A stretch of DNA of 52,016 nt from Gammaproteobacteria bacterium (lineage in GTDB: Bacteria > Gemmatimonadota > Gemmatimonadetes > Longimicrobiales > Gaopeijiaceae), in the NCBI GenBank assembly GCA_009840525.1, contig VXNP01000126.1:12830-64845 (forward strand), written 5' to 3'. A program made the position numbers and the translations under genes. Within the stretch, counting starts at the first letter, position 1. Each line of letters opens with the position of its first letter. Shown in pieces: positions 1 through 8,965 of the stretch. Under the pieces are notes generated by a model. That model made no database searches. It worked only from the letters and a program-made list of their open reading frames with translations, and was not told where the DNA came from.

Positions 1-115
1 CTGCGGCCCAGCCGCTGCTGGCCCCCCCCCGCCCGGCCACGCCACCCCCCCCCGCCCGAGCCCCCCCCCGGGCGCGCCCGCGGCCCGCCGCGTGCCCGGG
101 CCCGCCGCGGGGGGG
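1..115. other. C/G-rich low-complexity window edge
   Basis: Runs of 9 to 10 C and short G/C stretches dominate this segment and no coding signal or promoter is visible. Together with the 36-base C run at the other end it suggests that the window is bounded by contig edges or poorly resolved sequence. The upstream part of the first gene's regulatory region is therefore not readable. Confidence 0.5.
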
Positions 116-1039
116 ATGCTGGACCGCCGCCGCTTCCTGGGGGTGCTCCCCGGGGCGGCCGTGGTGGCCGGCGGGCTGCCGGGGCTGGGCCGGGTGTGGG
201 CTCGGGCGGAGGGATGGCCCGTTGGGAACTTCCGGCATCCCGGCTCGGATGACGGCGGGCCCGCGTTCCAGGTGCCTTCTGCCATCGGGGTGCAGCTCTA
301 CACGGTGCGCTCGGTGATGACGGGCGACCCGGACGGCACCCTCGCCGCGATCGCCGCGATCGGCTACGAGGAGGTCGAGCTGGCGGGCCTGTACGGGATG
401 TCCGCGCGGGAGATGAAGGCCCGGCTGGACGCGGTGGGGCTGGCGGCCACGTCGAGCCACCACTCTGTGGAGGAGGTGCGGGGCAACTGGGAGGCGATCC
501 TGGACGCCGCCGTTGCGCTCGGCCAGAGCCTGGTGGTGGTGCCGGCCCTCCCGGTCGCCGAGCGCGACGGGGAGGCGCTGCGGCGGGTCGCGGACGACTT
601 CAACCGGGCCGGTGAGGCCGCCCGCGCCGCCGGCCTCCGCTTCGGCTACCACAACCACGACTGGGAGATGCACCCGGACGTGGACGGGGTGCGCCCGATC
701 GACCTGCTGCTCGACCGCACCGACCCGGAGCTGGTCGACTGGCAGATGGACATCTTCTGGGTCGTGCACGCCGGCGCCGACCCCATGGCCGAACTGGACG
801 CGCGCGCGGGCCGGGTGACCAGCTTCCACGTGAAGGACCGGACCGCCGCGGGCGAGATGGCCGACGTGGGCGCGGGGGTGATCGACTTCCGCCCCGTGCT
901 GGCGCGCGCCGGCGAACTGGGGCTGCTGCACCAGTACGTGGAGCACGATCAGCCCCGCGACCCGATCGAGAGCGTGCGCGCCAGCTACCGGGCGCTCCGG
1001 GAAATCGTGCCCTCCGGCCCGGAGGATCGGTCCGCGTGA
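116..1039 (+). CDS. Tat-exported sugar phosphate isomerase/epimerase-like TIM-barrel protein
   Basis: About 307 residues. The start is placed at the ATG at 116 because it opens directly on a twin-arginine signal (LDRRRFLGVLPGAAVVAGG); a GTG at 92 would add eight residues from low-complexity DNA. The mature part begins the AP-endonuclease-2/xylose-isomerase-like fold with GVQLYTVRSVM near residue 60, followed by GYEEVELAG, YHNHDWEM, a WQMDIFWVVHAG strand and FHVKDR, which carry the His, Glu and Asp positions that usually bind a divalent metal in this family. Members isomerise or epimerise sugars and keto-sugars; the substrate here is not known. Its stop overlaps the GMC oxidoreductase start (GTGA), so the two are translationally coupled. 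A periplasmic keto-sugar processing role fits the context but is inferred. Confidence 0.85.
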   Translation: MLDRRRFLGVLPGAAVVAGGLPGLGRVWARAEGWPVGNFRHPGSDDGGPAFQVPSAIGVQLYTVRSVMTGDPDGTLAAIAAIGYEEVELAGLYGMSAREMKARLDAVGLAATSSHHSVEEVRGNWEAILDAAVALGQSLVVVPALPVAERDGEALRRVADDFNRAGEAARAAGLRFGYHNHDWEMHPDVDGVRPIDLLLDRTDPELVDWQMDIFWVVHAGADPMAELDARAGRVTSFHVKDRTAAGEMADVGAGVIDFRPVLARAGELGLLHQYVEHDQPRDPIESVRASYRALREIVPSGPEDRSA

Positions 1040-2817
1040 GTTCACGCACCCAGGACGGCTACGACGCCATCGTGGTGGGCTCGGGCGCCGGGGGCGGCAT
1101 GACCGCCTATGTGCTCGCCTGCTCGGGGCTCAGGGTGCTGATGCTCGAGGCGGGCCGGCACTACGACCCGGTCGCCGAGACCCCCATGTTCCACCTTCCG
1201 CGCGATGCGCCCCTGCGCGGCGGCGGCACCCGCCACAAGCCCTTCGGCTTCTACGACGCGACTGTCAACGGGGGTTGGGAGGTGCCGGGCGAGCCCTACT
1301 CGAGCGCCGAGGGAACCGATTTCCGCTGGTGGCGCGCGCGCATGCTGGGCGGGCGCACCAACCACTGGGGCCGCATCTCGCTGCGCATGGGCGAATACGA
1401 CTTCAAGCCGTATTCCCGCGACGGGCTGGGCTTCGACTGGCCGCTTTCCTACGATGATCTCGCGCCCTGGTACGACAAGACCGAGGCCCTGATCGGCGTC
1501 TACGGCTCCAACGAGGGACTGGAGAACACCCCGAACTCCTCCCCGGGCGTGCTGCTCCCGCCCCCGGCGCCCCGAGCCGAGGAGCTGCTGACCCGGCACC
1601 ACTGCGGTGACCTTGGCATCCCCGTCATCCCCGCGCACCTCGCGATCCTCACCCGGCGGCTCGACGCCGCCCGCATCGCGGGCACGCTCTGGCCCGGAAA
1701 CGCGCTGGCGCAGCGGGTCACCGAGGAGTCCATGGCGGCGCGGGCGGCGTGCTTCTACGCGACCCCGTGCGGCCGCGGCTGCTCCATCAAGGCCAACTTC
1801 CAGACGCCGACCGTGCTGCTGCCCCCCGCCCTGGCTACCGGCAACCTGGACATCATCACCGACGCCATGGTGCGCGAGGTCACCATCGACGCGCGCGGGC
1901 AGGCGACCGGGGTGCACTATATCGACAGGAACACGCGCCTGGACGAGCATGCCGGCGCCCGCGTCATTGTGCTGGCCGCCAGCGCCTGCGAGTCGGCGCG
2001 CATCCTCCTCAACTCGAAGAGCTCGCTCCATCCGGACGGGCTGGGCAACGGCAGCGGCCTGGTCGGCAAGTACATCATGGACACCGTCGGCGCGGGGGTC
2101 GGCGGCCAGATTCCCGCCCTCGAGAAAATGCCCCCGCACAACGCGGACGGCGCCTCGGCGATGCACCTGTACATGCCCTGGTGGCTCTATCAGGAACAGG
2201 CAGGCGGGCAGCTCGACTTCGCGCGCGGCTACCATATCGAGTTCGGCGGGGGCCGGCGCATGCCCGGCTTCGGCTTCATGGGCGGGCTAGCCGAGCTCAC
2301 CGGGGGCAGCTACGGACAGCGGCTGAAGGACGAGTGCCGCCGCTACTACGGCTCTTTCCTCTGGTTCGACGGGCGCGGCGAGATGATCCCCAACGAGGAT
2401 TCCTTCTGCGAGATCGATCCCGAAGGGGTGGACCGCTGGGGCATCCCGACCCTCAGGTTCAACTGGAAGTGGTCCTCACACGAGCTGAACCAGGCCCGGC
2501 ACATGCAGCATACCTTCGCCGACGTCATCCAGGCGATGGGCGGCCGGGTGACCAGCGACGTCCACGACGACGGAGCGCGGGCGATCGCCGCCCCCGGCGT
2601 CATCATCCACGAAGTGGGCGGGGTGATGATGGGCGACGACCCGCGCACCTCGGTGCTCAACCAGTTCTGCCAGTCGTGGGAGGTCGACAACCTGTTCGTG
2701 ACCGATGGGGGCTGCTTCGTGTCGAACGCGGACAAGAACCCGACCCTGTCGATTCTGGCGCTGGCCTGGCGCGCGTCGGACTACATCGTGGAACAGTTGC
2801 GCACTCGGAGCCTGTGA
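1036..2817 (+). CDS. GMC family FAD-dependent oxidoreductase
   Basis: 593 residues, GTG start within a GTGA overlap. The N-terminus has the Rossmann FAD motif VVGSGAGGG at about residues 14-22 and an E-A-G-R second strand (MLEAGRHYDP). The C-terminus has the GMC catalytic pair: His526 in HEVGGVMMG and Asn568 in NPTLSIL. No signal peptide is present. Paired with the subunit-3-like protein that follows, it resembles the catalytic subunit of gluconate 2-dehydrogenase or glucoside 3-dehydrogenase complexes, where the flavin subunit travels through the Tat pathway with its signal-bearing partner. The likely reaction is oxidation of a sugar or polyol hydroxyl to a ketone, with electrons passed to a cytochrome; no cytochrome gene is in the window. 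Substrate is unassigned. Confidence 0.9.
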   Translation: MSSRTQDGYDAIVVGSGAGGGMTAYVLACSGLRVLMLEAGRHYDPVAETPMFHLPRDAPLRGGGTRHKPFGFYDATVNGGWEVPGEPYSSAEGTDFRWWRARMLGGRTNHWGRISLRMGEYDFKPYSRDGLGFDWPLSYDDLAPWYDKTEALIGVYGSNEGLENTPNSSPGVLLPPPAPRAEELLTRHHCGDLGIPVIPAHLAILTRRLDAARIAGTLWPGNALAQRVTEESMAARAACFYATPCGRGCSIKANFQTPTVLLPPALATGNLDIITDAMVREVTIDARGQATGVHYIDRNTRLDEHAGARVIVLAASACESARILLNSKSSLHPDGLGNGSGLVGKYIMDTVGAGVGGQIPALEKMPPHNADGASAMHLYMPWWLYQEQAGGQLDFARGYHIEFGGGRRMPGFGFMGGLAELTGGSYGQRLKDECRRYYGSFLWFDGRGEMIPNEDSFCEIDPEGVDRWGIPTLRFNWKWSSHELNQARHMQHTFADVIQAMGGRVTSDVHDDGARAIAAPGVIIHEVGGVMMGDDPRTSVLNQFCQSWEVDNLFVTDGGCFVSNADKNPTLSILALAWRASDYIVEQLRTRSL

Positions 2818-3662
2818 TGAGCGAAGAGCGCACGGGGGCCGGGGATCGCCGCGAACGGGCGCTGCCGATAGCGGGGACGGCACACTCTGCCGAGCCCGCT
2901 TCGCCTGCGGCGCCACCGAAGCAGGGCCAGGACGGCCCCGTGGCCACCGGCACCCCCGCCATGGACCGCCGCCATGCCCTCAAGGTGATGGCGCTGGCCG
3001 CCGCCGCGCCCGGTCTTGCATCGTGCGGTCCCGGAACTGGTGACGAGGACGGGGCCGCCGGCACATCCGCGGGAGCTGCGGGCATCCCCGCCGGTGCGAC
3101 TCCCGGCCAAATCACCAACCCCAACGCGCGAGGCGACCTCTGGGATCCCGATCTCCTCTCCCCCATGGTGCCGTGGGAGCGGACGCTGGAGTCCGACGAG
3201 CTCGAGTCGCTGGCCGCGCTCTGCGACGTGATCCTGCCCGCCGACGACCGCTCTCCCTCCGCCAGCGAGGTGGGCGCCCACGACTTCATCGACGAGTGGG
3301 TGAGCGCGCCCTACGAGGCTCTCCAGGAAGGCGGCGTGCTGATCCGGGGCGGGCTGGTGTGGCTCGACCGCGAAGCCCACACGCGCTTCGGCAACGGCGC
3401 CGCGTCCGCCAGCGGGCGCTTCCGCGACCTGACCAGCGCTCAACAGCACGCCATTTGCGACGACATCTGCGACCCGGAGCAGGCGGAAGGCGGGCCGTTT
3501 GAAGCCCCGTCCCTCTTTTTCGACCGGGTGCGCTACCTGACGCTGACGGCCTTCTGGACCACGGCGGAAGGCATGGACGACCTCCAGTACATCGGCAACA
3601 CCCCCCTCGCCCGATGGGATCCGCCGCCGCCCGAGGTGCTCCGCCACATCGGGCTCGCCTGA
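2817..3662 (+). CDS. gluconate 2-dehydrogenase subunit 3-like Tat lipoprotein
   Basis: 281 residues from an ATG in an ATGA overlap with the GMC gene. A second candidate start is the ATG at 2961, which opens directly on DRRHALKVMALAAAAPGLASC, a twin-arginine signal ending in a lipobox-like LASC. If the first start is used, about 48 disordered Pro/Ala-rich residues precede the signal. The family hallmark LCDVILPADDRSPSASEVG follows near residue 135, with conserved DFIDEWVS and later FWTTAEGMDDLQYIG. In known complexes this small subunit carries the flavin subunit across the membrane and is needed for its activity. Tight coupling to the GMC gene supports a membrane-attached periplasmic sugar dehydrogenase. 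Confidence 0.87.
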   Translation: MSEERTGAGDRRERALPIAGTAHSAEPASPAAPPKQGQDGPVATGTPAMDRRHALKVMALAAAAPGLASCGPGTGDEDGAAGTSAGAAGIPAGATPGQITNPNARGDLWDPDLLSPMVPWERTLESDELESLAALCDVILPADDRSPSASEVGAHDFIDEWVSAPYEALQEGGVLIRGGLVWLDREAHTRFGNGAASASGRFRDLTSAQQHAICDDICDPEQAEGGPFEAPSLFFDRVRYLTLTAFWTTAEGMDDLQYIGNTPLARWDPPPPEVLRHIGLA

Positions 3663-3687
3663 CTGGCCCTTCAACCAGAACCACGCC

Positions 3688-5178
3688 ATGGTCCCATCCG
3701 ACGACCAACCATCCGCCAACGCCAGGCGCCTCTTCCGGGGCAGTTGCGTCGCCCTCATCGCGACATCGGTTGCGTTCGCGACCGTGGGCGCCGTCATGCT
3801 CGACCTCAAGAACGAATTCGTGCTCACCAACGAGCAGGTGGGCTGGATCGGAGGCGCCGCGCTGTGGGGGTTCGCGCTCTCCCAGGTGGTCTTCGCGCCG
3901 CTGGCCGACACCCTGGGCTTCCGCACCCTGCTGCGAACGGCGTTCGCTGCCCACCTCATCGGCACGATCACGCTGATGCTCGGCGGGAGCTTCGCGTACC
4001 TCTTCACCGGCGCGCTGATCATCTCCATGGGAAACGGGCTGGTGGAAGCCGCGTGCAATCCCCTGGTGGCGGCGCTCTACCCCGGCGACAAGACCGTCAA
4101 GCTGAACAACTTCCACGTCTGGTTCCCCGGCGGGATCGTGCTGGGCGGACTGGCCGCGTACGGGCTCGATCAGCTGGCGGCTTCTTCGGCGGGACTGGAG
4201 GCCCTTGGGGAGTGGCGGGTAAAGATCGCGCTGATCGTCATCCCGACCCTCGTCTACGGCCACATGCTGCTGCGGGAGCGGTTCCCGCCCACGGAAGGGG
4301 TGCAGGCGGGCGTGTCCGTGGGGGAGATGTTCCGCGCCGCGCTCACCACGCCGTTCATGCTGCTCATGCTGTTCGCGATGACGATGACCGCATCCATCGA
4401 GATCGGGCCCACCCGCTGGGTTCCGGCCGTGCTGGAGGCGGGCGGCATTCCGGGCATCCTGGTGCTGGTTTGGATCAACGGGCTGATGGCGGTGCTGCGC
4501 CACCGGGCCGGGACGGTCGTGCACCGCCTCTCGCCGCCGGGCGTGCTGCTGGTGTCGGCGGCCCTCTCCGGCGTCGGGTTGCTCGCCTTCAGCTACGCGT
4601 CCGGGACGGCGACGGTGTTCCTCACCGCGACGGTCTTCGCCGTCGGCATCTGCTACATCTGGCCCACCATGCTGGGCGTGGTCTCGGAGCGGGTGCCGAG
4701 GAGCGGCGCGCTGGGCCTCGGACTGATGGGCGCGGTGGGAATGGCGACGACCGGGCTGGTGACCGCGCCCCAGATGGGCCGCGTCGCGGACGTATACGCC
4801 CACGACCAGCTTCCGGTGGCGGAGGTGGTGGCGCTGTTCGAACGCGCCGACGGCGAGCTGGCAACCGTGCCGGGACCGGACGCGAGCGCCGCGCGCGCAG
4901 CCGCTGTCGAGGTGGTGGACGAATACCAGGCGGCAGGCGCCCTGCCCTCGCCCGCCACCGCCAACGCGCTCCGGCAGATCATCGACTCCGGGGCGGGTGA
5001 AGGGCTCACCGGAGAGGCGCAGGCGATCCTTGGTCCGGCGGACAACTTCGGGGGACGCATCTCCTTCCGCTATCTGGTGCCGCTGTGCGCCGTCCTGATG
5101 GTGATCTTCGGCGTGTTGCAGGCGCGGGCCCGAAGGGAAGGCGGATACCGTGCGCGGCGGATCGTCGAGGCGGGATGA
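3688..5178 (+). CDS. MFS transporter
   Basis: 496 residues with about 12 hydrophobic segments. The first (CVALIATSVAFATVGAVML) is at about residues 18-36 and the last (YLVPLCAVLMVIFGVLQA) ends near residue 485. Loop motifs such as PLADTLGFRTLLR after the second segment match the MFS A-loop region. A roughly 80-residue hydrophilic insertion (DVYAHDQLPVAEVVALFERADG onward) sits between the last two membrane segments, longer than usual. No clear Shine-Dalgarno precedes the ATG. It lies 25 bases after the dehydrogenase subunit and overlaps the next gene by up to 29 bases, so it probably moves the sugar or keto-sugar handled by this cluster. Direction and substrate cannot be read from the sequence. 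Confidence 0.88.
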   Translation: MVPSDDQPSANARRLFRGSCVALIATSVAFATVGAVMLDLKNEFVLTNEQVGWIGGAALWGFALSQVVFAPLADTLGFRTLLRTAFAAHLIGTITLMLGGSFAYLFTGALIISMGNGLVEAACNPLVAALYPGDKTVKLNNFHVWFPGGIVLGGLAAYGLDQLAASSAGLEALGEWRVKIALIVIPTLVYGHMLLRERFPPTEGVQAGVSVGEMFRAALTTPFMLLMLFAMTMTASIEIGPTRWVPAVLEAGGIPGILVLVWINGLMAVLRHRAGTVVHRLSPPGVLLVSAALSGVGLLAFSYASGTATVFLTATVFAVGICYIWPTMLGVVSERVPRSGALGLGLMGAVGMATTGLVTAPQMGRVADVYAHDQLPVAEVVALFERADGELATVPGPDASAARAAAVEVVDEYQAAGALPSPATANALRQIIDSGAGEGLTGEAQAILGPADNFGGRISFRYLVPLCAVLMVIFGVLQARARREGGYRARRIVEAG

Positions 5179-6373
5179 GGCAGCCTTGACCCTCCGTTAC
5201 GGCATGGTCGGAGGCGGACCGGGCGCCTTCATCGGTCCGGTACACCGCATGGCGGCCGCTCTCGACGGCGAGTGGCGACTCTGCGCGGGTGCGTTTTCGG
5301 CGGACGCGGCGAAGTCGCGGCAAGCCGGCGCACAACTGGGGCTTCGGCCGGACCGCGCATACGGGTCCTGGCGGGAGATGGTGGAGGCGGAGACGACCCT
5401 CCCGCCCGATGAGCGCATCCACGCGGTGGTAATCGTCACCCCGAACCACCTGCACCATCCGGTGGCGCGCGCTTTCATGGAGCGGGGCATTCATGTCGTC
5501 TGCGACAAGCCGCTGGCGGTGACCGTGGAGGAGGCCGACGACCTGTGCCGCCTGACCGCGTCGACCGGCCTCGTCTTCGCTGTGACCTACAACTACTGCG
5601 GCTACCCGCTGGTTAAGGAGGCGCGCGCGCGGGTGCGAGGCGGCGCCATCGGCCACGTGCGCAAGGTCGTGGTGGAGTATTCGCAGGGGTGGCTGGCGGA
5701 GCTGCTCGAGGCGGAGGGACACAAGCAGGCGGAGTGGCGGGCCGATCCCGGACGCGGGGGGCCGTCCGCCGTCCTGGGGGACATCGGGTCTCACGCGCAC
5801 CACATCATGCGCTACGTGACCGGCCTGGAGGTGCAAGGCCTTTTCGCCGACCTGGGCACCGTGGTGGCAGGTCGCGCCGCCCACGACGACGCAGTGGTGC
5901 TGCTCGAGCTGGACGGCGGGGTCCGGGGCGTGCTGATGGCTTCCCAGATCGCCACCGGCGAACGCAACCACCTGCGCCTGCGGGTCTACGGCAGCGAGGG
6001 CGGGCTCGACTGGAATCAGGAGGAACCGAATCGCCTTCGCCTCCTGCGGCCGGACGGCTCGGTGGAGGTGGTGCACCGCGCCGCCGGCACCCGCGCGCCC
6101 ATGGCCGCGGCCGCCACCCGCCTGCCCGGCGGCCACCCGGAGGGCTTCCTGGAGGCGTTCGCGAACCTCTATAGTGAAGTGGCGAGGGCGGTGCGGAGGC
6201 GGGACTGCGAGGGCGGTCCCACGGTCCACGATCCGGCGACGGGAGGCGACAAGGCCCACGAGCCCGACTTCCCCACCGTCCGCGACGGCGCCCGCGGCAT
6301 ACACTTCATCGACGCCGCGATCCGGAGCCAGGACGCGGACGCCTGGATCGAGGCAGGCTACGCCCTCCCGTGA
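5150..6373 (+). CDS. Gfo/Idh/MocA family oxidoreductase
   Basis: Up to 407 residues. Two non-ATG starts are possible: GTG at 5150, overlapping the transporter gene by 29 bases, or TTG at 5186, which opens directly on the first Rossmann strand (LTLRYGMVGGGPGAFIG). The second gives a more typical N-terminus. Family features are the GGGPGA dinucleotide loop, VVCDKPLAVTVEEA (the E/D-K-P motif that contacts the nicotinamide) and DIGSHAHHIMRYVTG with the catalytic-helix His. These enzymes are NAD(P)-dependent and often oxidise or reduce the 3-position of glycosides or inositols. Its place between the sugar transporter and a TIM-barrel epimerase supports a role in cytoplasmic keto-sugar metabolism. 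Confidence 0.9.
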   Translation: MRGGSSRRDEAALTLRYGMVGGGPGAFIGPVHRMAAALDGEWRLCAGAFSADAAKSRQAGAQLGLRPDRAYGSWREMVEAETTLPPDERIHAVVIVTPNHLHHPVARAFMERGIHVVCDKPLAVTVEEADDLCRLTASTGLVFAVTYNYCGYPLVKEARARVRGGAIGHVRKVVVEYSQGWLAELLEAEGHKQAEWRADPGRGGPSAVLGDIGSHAHHIMRYVTGLEVQGLFADLGTVVAGRAAHDDAVVLLELDGGVRGVLMASQIATGERNHLRLRVYGSEGGLDWNQEEPNRLRLLRPDGSVEVVHRAAGTRAPMAAAATRLPGGHPEGFLEAFANLYSEVARAVRRRDCEGGPTVHDPATGGDKAHEPDFPTVRDGARGIHFIDAAIRSQDADAWIEAGYALP

Positions 6374-6440
6374 TCCCGCGATTTCGCCGCGCCCAAACAG
6401 GGCCATCACGTTCGAGGCCGGTTCGGAGTCGACCCCGATT

Positions 6441-7898
6441 ATGACATCAAGCAGCCAACAATCTCACTCCGACGCGACTGCGAGCACGTCCGGCGATCTC
6501 CAGATGGAGCCGAACGAGATGCTCGCCCTGGCCCGCGAGACCGCCGAGGTCCTGGTGGAGCGGATCGCGAATCTGCCTTCCGAAGGCGCCTGGGACGGCG
6601 AATTCAAGCAGGGACTCGACCACCTGATGGTGGAGCCACCCGAACATGGCTCTCCGGCAGCGGATGTGCTCCGGCGAGCCACGCGCGACATCCTTCCGCT
6701 GACGTTGCGCCTCGACCACCCCCGCTGCTTCGGGTTTGTGCCGTCGTCAGCCACCTGGCCCGGCGTGCTCGCCGATTTCCTCGCCGCGGGCTACAACCCC
6801 AACACCATCAGCTGGCTGGTCGCGAGCGGTCCCAGCCAGATCGAACTGGTCGTAGTCGACTGGATGCGCCGGTGGCTGGGATATCCCGGGAGCGCCGGAG
6901 GGCTCATGACGAGCGGTGGCTCGGCAGCCGCGCTCGACGCCTTCGTCGCCGCCCGCGAAGCGGCAGGAAACCCGGAGCGCGCCGCCGTATACATGAGCGA
7001 CCAGAGCCACAGCGCACAGATCCGCGCGGCCAGGATCGTCGGCGTTCGGCCGGAGTGCGTGCGGCGGGTGACGAGCGACGCCCACTTTCGACTTGACATG
7101 GAGGCGCTGGCGGACGCCGTGGCCGGCGACCGCGCCGCCGGACTCCATCCCATCGCCGTGTGCGCGAATGCCGGCGCCGGCAGCACGGGTGCCATCGACC
7201 CCCTCGAACCGATGGCGGACTACTGCGAGGCCGAGAACGTCTGGTTGCACGTCGATGCCGCGTACGGCGGATTCGCGGCCATTACCGAGAAGGGCAGGAA
7301 GCTGCTGCAGGGGATCGAGCGGGCTGATTCGATCGGACTCGATGCGCACAAGTGGTTCTTCCAGCCGTACGAGGCAGGCTGCCTCCTGGTAAAGAACGCG
7401 GAGACCCTCGAACATGCGTTCCGCGTTCCGCATGACATGCTGCAGGACTCGGTGTGGGGCGCGAACCACCCGAACTTCTCGGACCGTGGTCTGCAACACA
7501 GCCGCCTGTTTCGCGCTCTCAAGATCTGGATGTCGGTCCAGACCTTCGGGATGGCTGCGTTCCGGCGTGCGGTTTCGCTGGGGATGGAGCTGGCGAGCCG
7601 GGCGGAGGATTACATCGACGCGAGCCCGGTCCTGGAGGGGATGACGCGCGCTTCGCTGGGCATCGTGTGCTTCCGGGTCAACCCCGCAGGCGGCGGCCTC
7701 GATCAGGCATCCCTGGACGTGGTCAACCGCACAGTACTCTCCCGGGTCTTCTGGGAAGATCGCGCGTTCATGTCGTCGACGCTTGTCGCCGGGCGCTTCG
7801 CGCTTCGCATGTGCATCCTGAATCACACGACCACCTGGGACGACGTGCGAGAAACCCTCGAGGCCGCCGAGCGGTTCGGGACCGAGGCGCTGGCTTGA
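6441..7898 (+). CDS. PLP-dependent group II decarboxylase (aromatic-L-amino-acid decarboxylase-like)
   Basis: 485 residues from the ATG at 6441. Fold-type I PLP signature elements appear in order: [13 protein letters not shown] (phosphate-binding region), [10 protein letters not shown] (Asp that contacts the pyridine nitrogen) and [14 protein letters not shown] with Lys304 as the Schiff-base lysine. The N-terminal [15 protein letters not shown] region matches the substrate-proximal part of aromatic amino acid, tyrosine and glutamate-type decarboxylases. Substrate cannot be fixed by eye; aromatic amino acid or diaminobutyrate are both possible. It sits between two sugar-related genes and overlaps the next start by four bases, so it is co-translated with the cluster although its chemistry differs. 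Confidence 0.88.
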   Translation: MTSSSQQSHSDATASTSGDLQMEPNEMLALARETAEVLVERIANLPSEGAWDGEFKQGLDHLMVEPPEHGSPAADVLRRATRDILPLTLRLDHPRCFGFVPSSATWPGVLADFLAAGYNPNTISWLVASGPSQIELVVVDWMRRWLGYPGSAGGLMTSGGSAAALDAFVAAREAAGNPERAAVYMSDQSHSAQIRAARIVGVRPECVRRVTSDAHFRLDMEALADAVAGDRAAGLHPIAVCANAGAGSTGAIDPLEPMADYCEAENVWLHVDAAYGGFAAITEKGRKLLQGIERADSIGLDAHKWFFQPYEAGCLLVKNAETLEHAFRVPHDMLQDSVWGANHPNFSDRGLQHSRLFRALKIWMSVQTFGMAAFRRAVSLGMELASRAEDYIDASPVLEGMTRASLGIVCFRVNPAGGGLDQASLDVVNRTVLSRVFWEDRAFMSSTLVAGRFALRMCILNHTTTWDDVRETLEAAERFGTEALA

Positions 7899-8896
7899 AC
7901 CGGCCCGTCACCCTCTTCACCGGCCAGTGGGCCGACATGCCGCTGGCCGAGCTGGCCGCGAAGGCGAGCGCCTGGGGCTACGACGGCCTCGAACTCGCCT
8001 GTTGGGGCGACCACTTCGACGTCGCGCGCGCCGCCGCCGACCGGGGCTACTGCGCCGACCGCCGCGAGCTGCTGGATGCCCACAGCCTCGGGGTGTGGGC
8101 CATCAGCAACCACCTGGTCGGCCAAGCCGTGTGCGATCCCATCGACGAACGCCACCGTGCTATCCTTCCCCCGCACGTGTGGGGGGACGGCGACCCGGAA
8201 GGCGTCCGCACCCGCGCCGCCGGAGAGATGAAGACCACCGCGCGCGCCGCCGCCAACCTGGGTGTCGAGGTCGTGAACAGCTTCACCGGCAGCTCCATCT
8301 GGCACCTGCTGTATCCGTTCCCGCCGGTCCCGGACGCAACCATCGACGCGGGCTTCGCCGACTTCGCCTCTCGCTGGCACCCCATCCTCGACGCCTTCGA
8401 CGAAGCGGGCGTCCGTTTCGCGCTCGAGGTGCACCCCACCGAGATCGCGTTCGACATCGCGAGCACCGAGCGAGCACTGGAAGCCATCGGAGGGCGCGAG
8501 GCCTTCGGCTTCAACTACGACCCCAGCCACCTCGCCTACCAGGGCATCGACGCGGTTGAGTTCATCCACCGCTTTTCCGACCGCATCTACCACGTGCATG
8601 TGAAGGACGTGTGGTGGGCGGATCGTCCGATGCCCTCCGGGGTCTTCGGCGGACACCTGCCCTTCGGCCACCGGGATCGGGCGTGGGATTTCCGCTCCCC
8701 CGGACGCGGGAAGGTGCCCTTCGAGGACATCGTGCGCGCCCTCGCCCGCATCGGCTACGCCGGACCGCTCTCCGTCGAATGGGAAGACATGGACATGGAC
8801 CGCGAGCACGGCGCCCGGGAGGCCTGCGCCTTCGTGCGTTCCCTTGACTTCCCGCCTTCGAGCGCCGCCTTCGATGCCGCCTTCGAGCGCGCCTGA
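7895..8896 (+). CDS. sugar phosphate isomerase/epimerase (AP endonuclease 2 fold)
   Basis: 333 residues. The start is the TTG at 7895 in a TTGA overlap with the decarboxylase stop; the next Met, at 7937, would delete the first beta strand ([16 protein letters not shown]). The TIM-barrel family pattern is clear: [43 protein letters not shown] with the metal-binding Glu, [14 protein letters not shown] with Asp and His, [10 protein letters not shown], and [15 protein letters not shown] with the last metal Glu. No signal peptide, so it acts in the cytoplasm, unlike the Tat-exported relative at 116. Together with the Gfo/Idh/MocA enzyme it resembles pairs that process 3-keto-glycosides or inositol-type keto-sugars; that substrate assignment is inference. 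Confidence 0.9.
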   Translation: MNRPVTLFTGQWADMPLAELAAKASAWGYDGLELACWGDHFDVARAAADRGYCADRRELLDAHSLGVWAISNHLVGQAVCDPIDERHRAILPPHVWGDGDPEGVRTRAAGEMKTTARAAANLGVEVVNSFTGSSIWHLLYPFPPVPDATIDAGFADFASRWHPILDAFDEAGVRFALEVHPTEIAFDIASTERALEAIGGREAFGFNYDPSHLAYQGIDAVEFIHRFSDRIYHVHVKDVWWADRPMPSGVFGGHLPFGHRDRAWDFRSPGRGKVPFEDIVRALARIGYAGPLSVEWEDMDMDREHGAREACAFVRSLDFPPSSAAFDAAFERA

Positions 8897-8933
8897 GGGC
8901 GGCGAGGGCTGATCGCGCTCCAAACATTCACGG

Positions 8934-8959
8934 ACCCTTCCGCCGGAACCCTTCCGCCG
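8934..8959 (+). repeat. 12-base direct repeat ACCCTTCCGCCG x2 before the HmuY-like gene
   Basis: ACCCTTCCGCCG occurs at 8934-8945 and again at 8948-8959, two bases apart, immediately upstream of the ATG at 8966. The segment is pyrimidine-rich and leaves no purine Shine-Dalgarno. It may be a binding site or chance; nothing else supports a function. Confidence 0.4.
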
Positions 8960-8965
8960 ATACCC

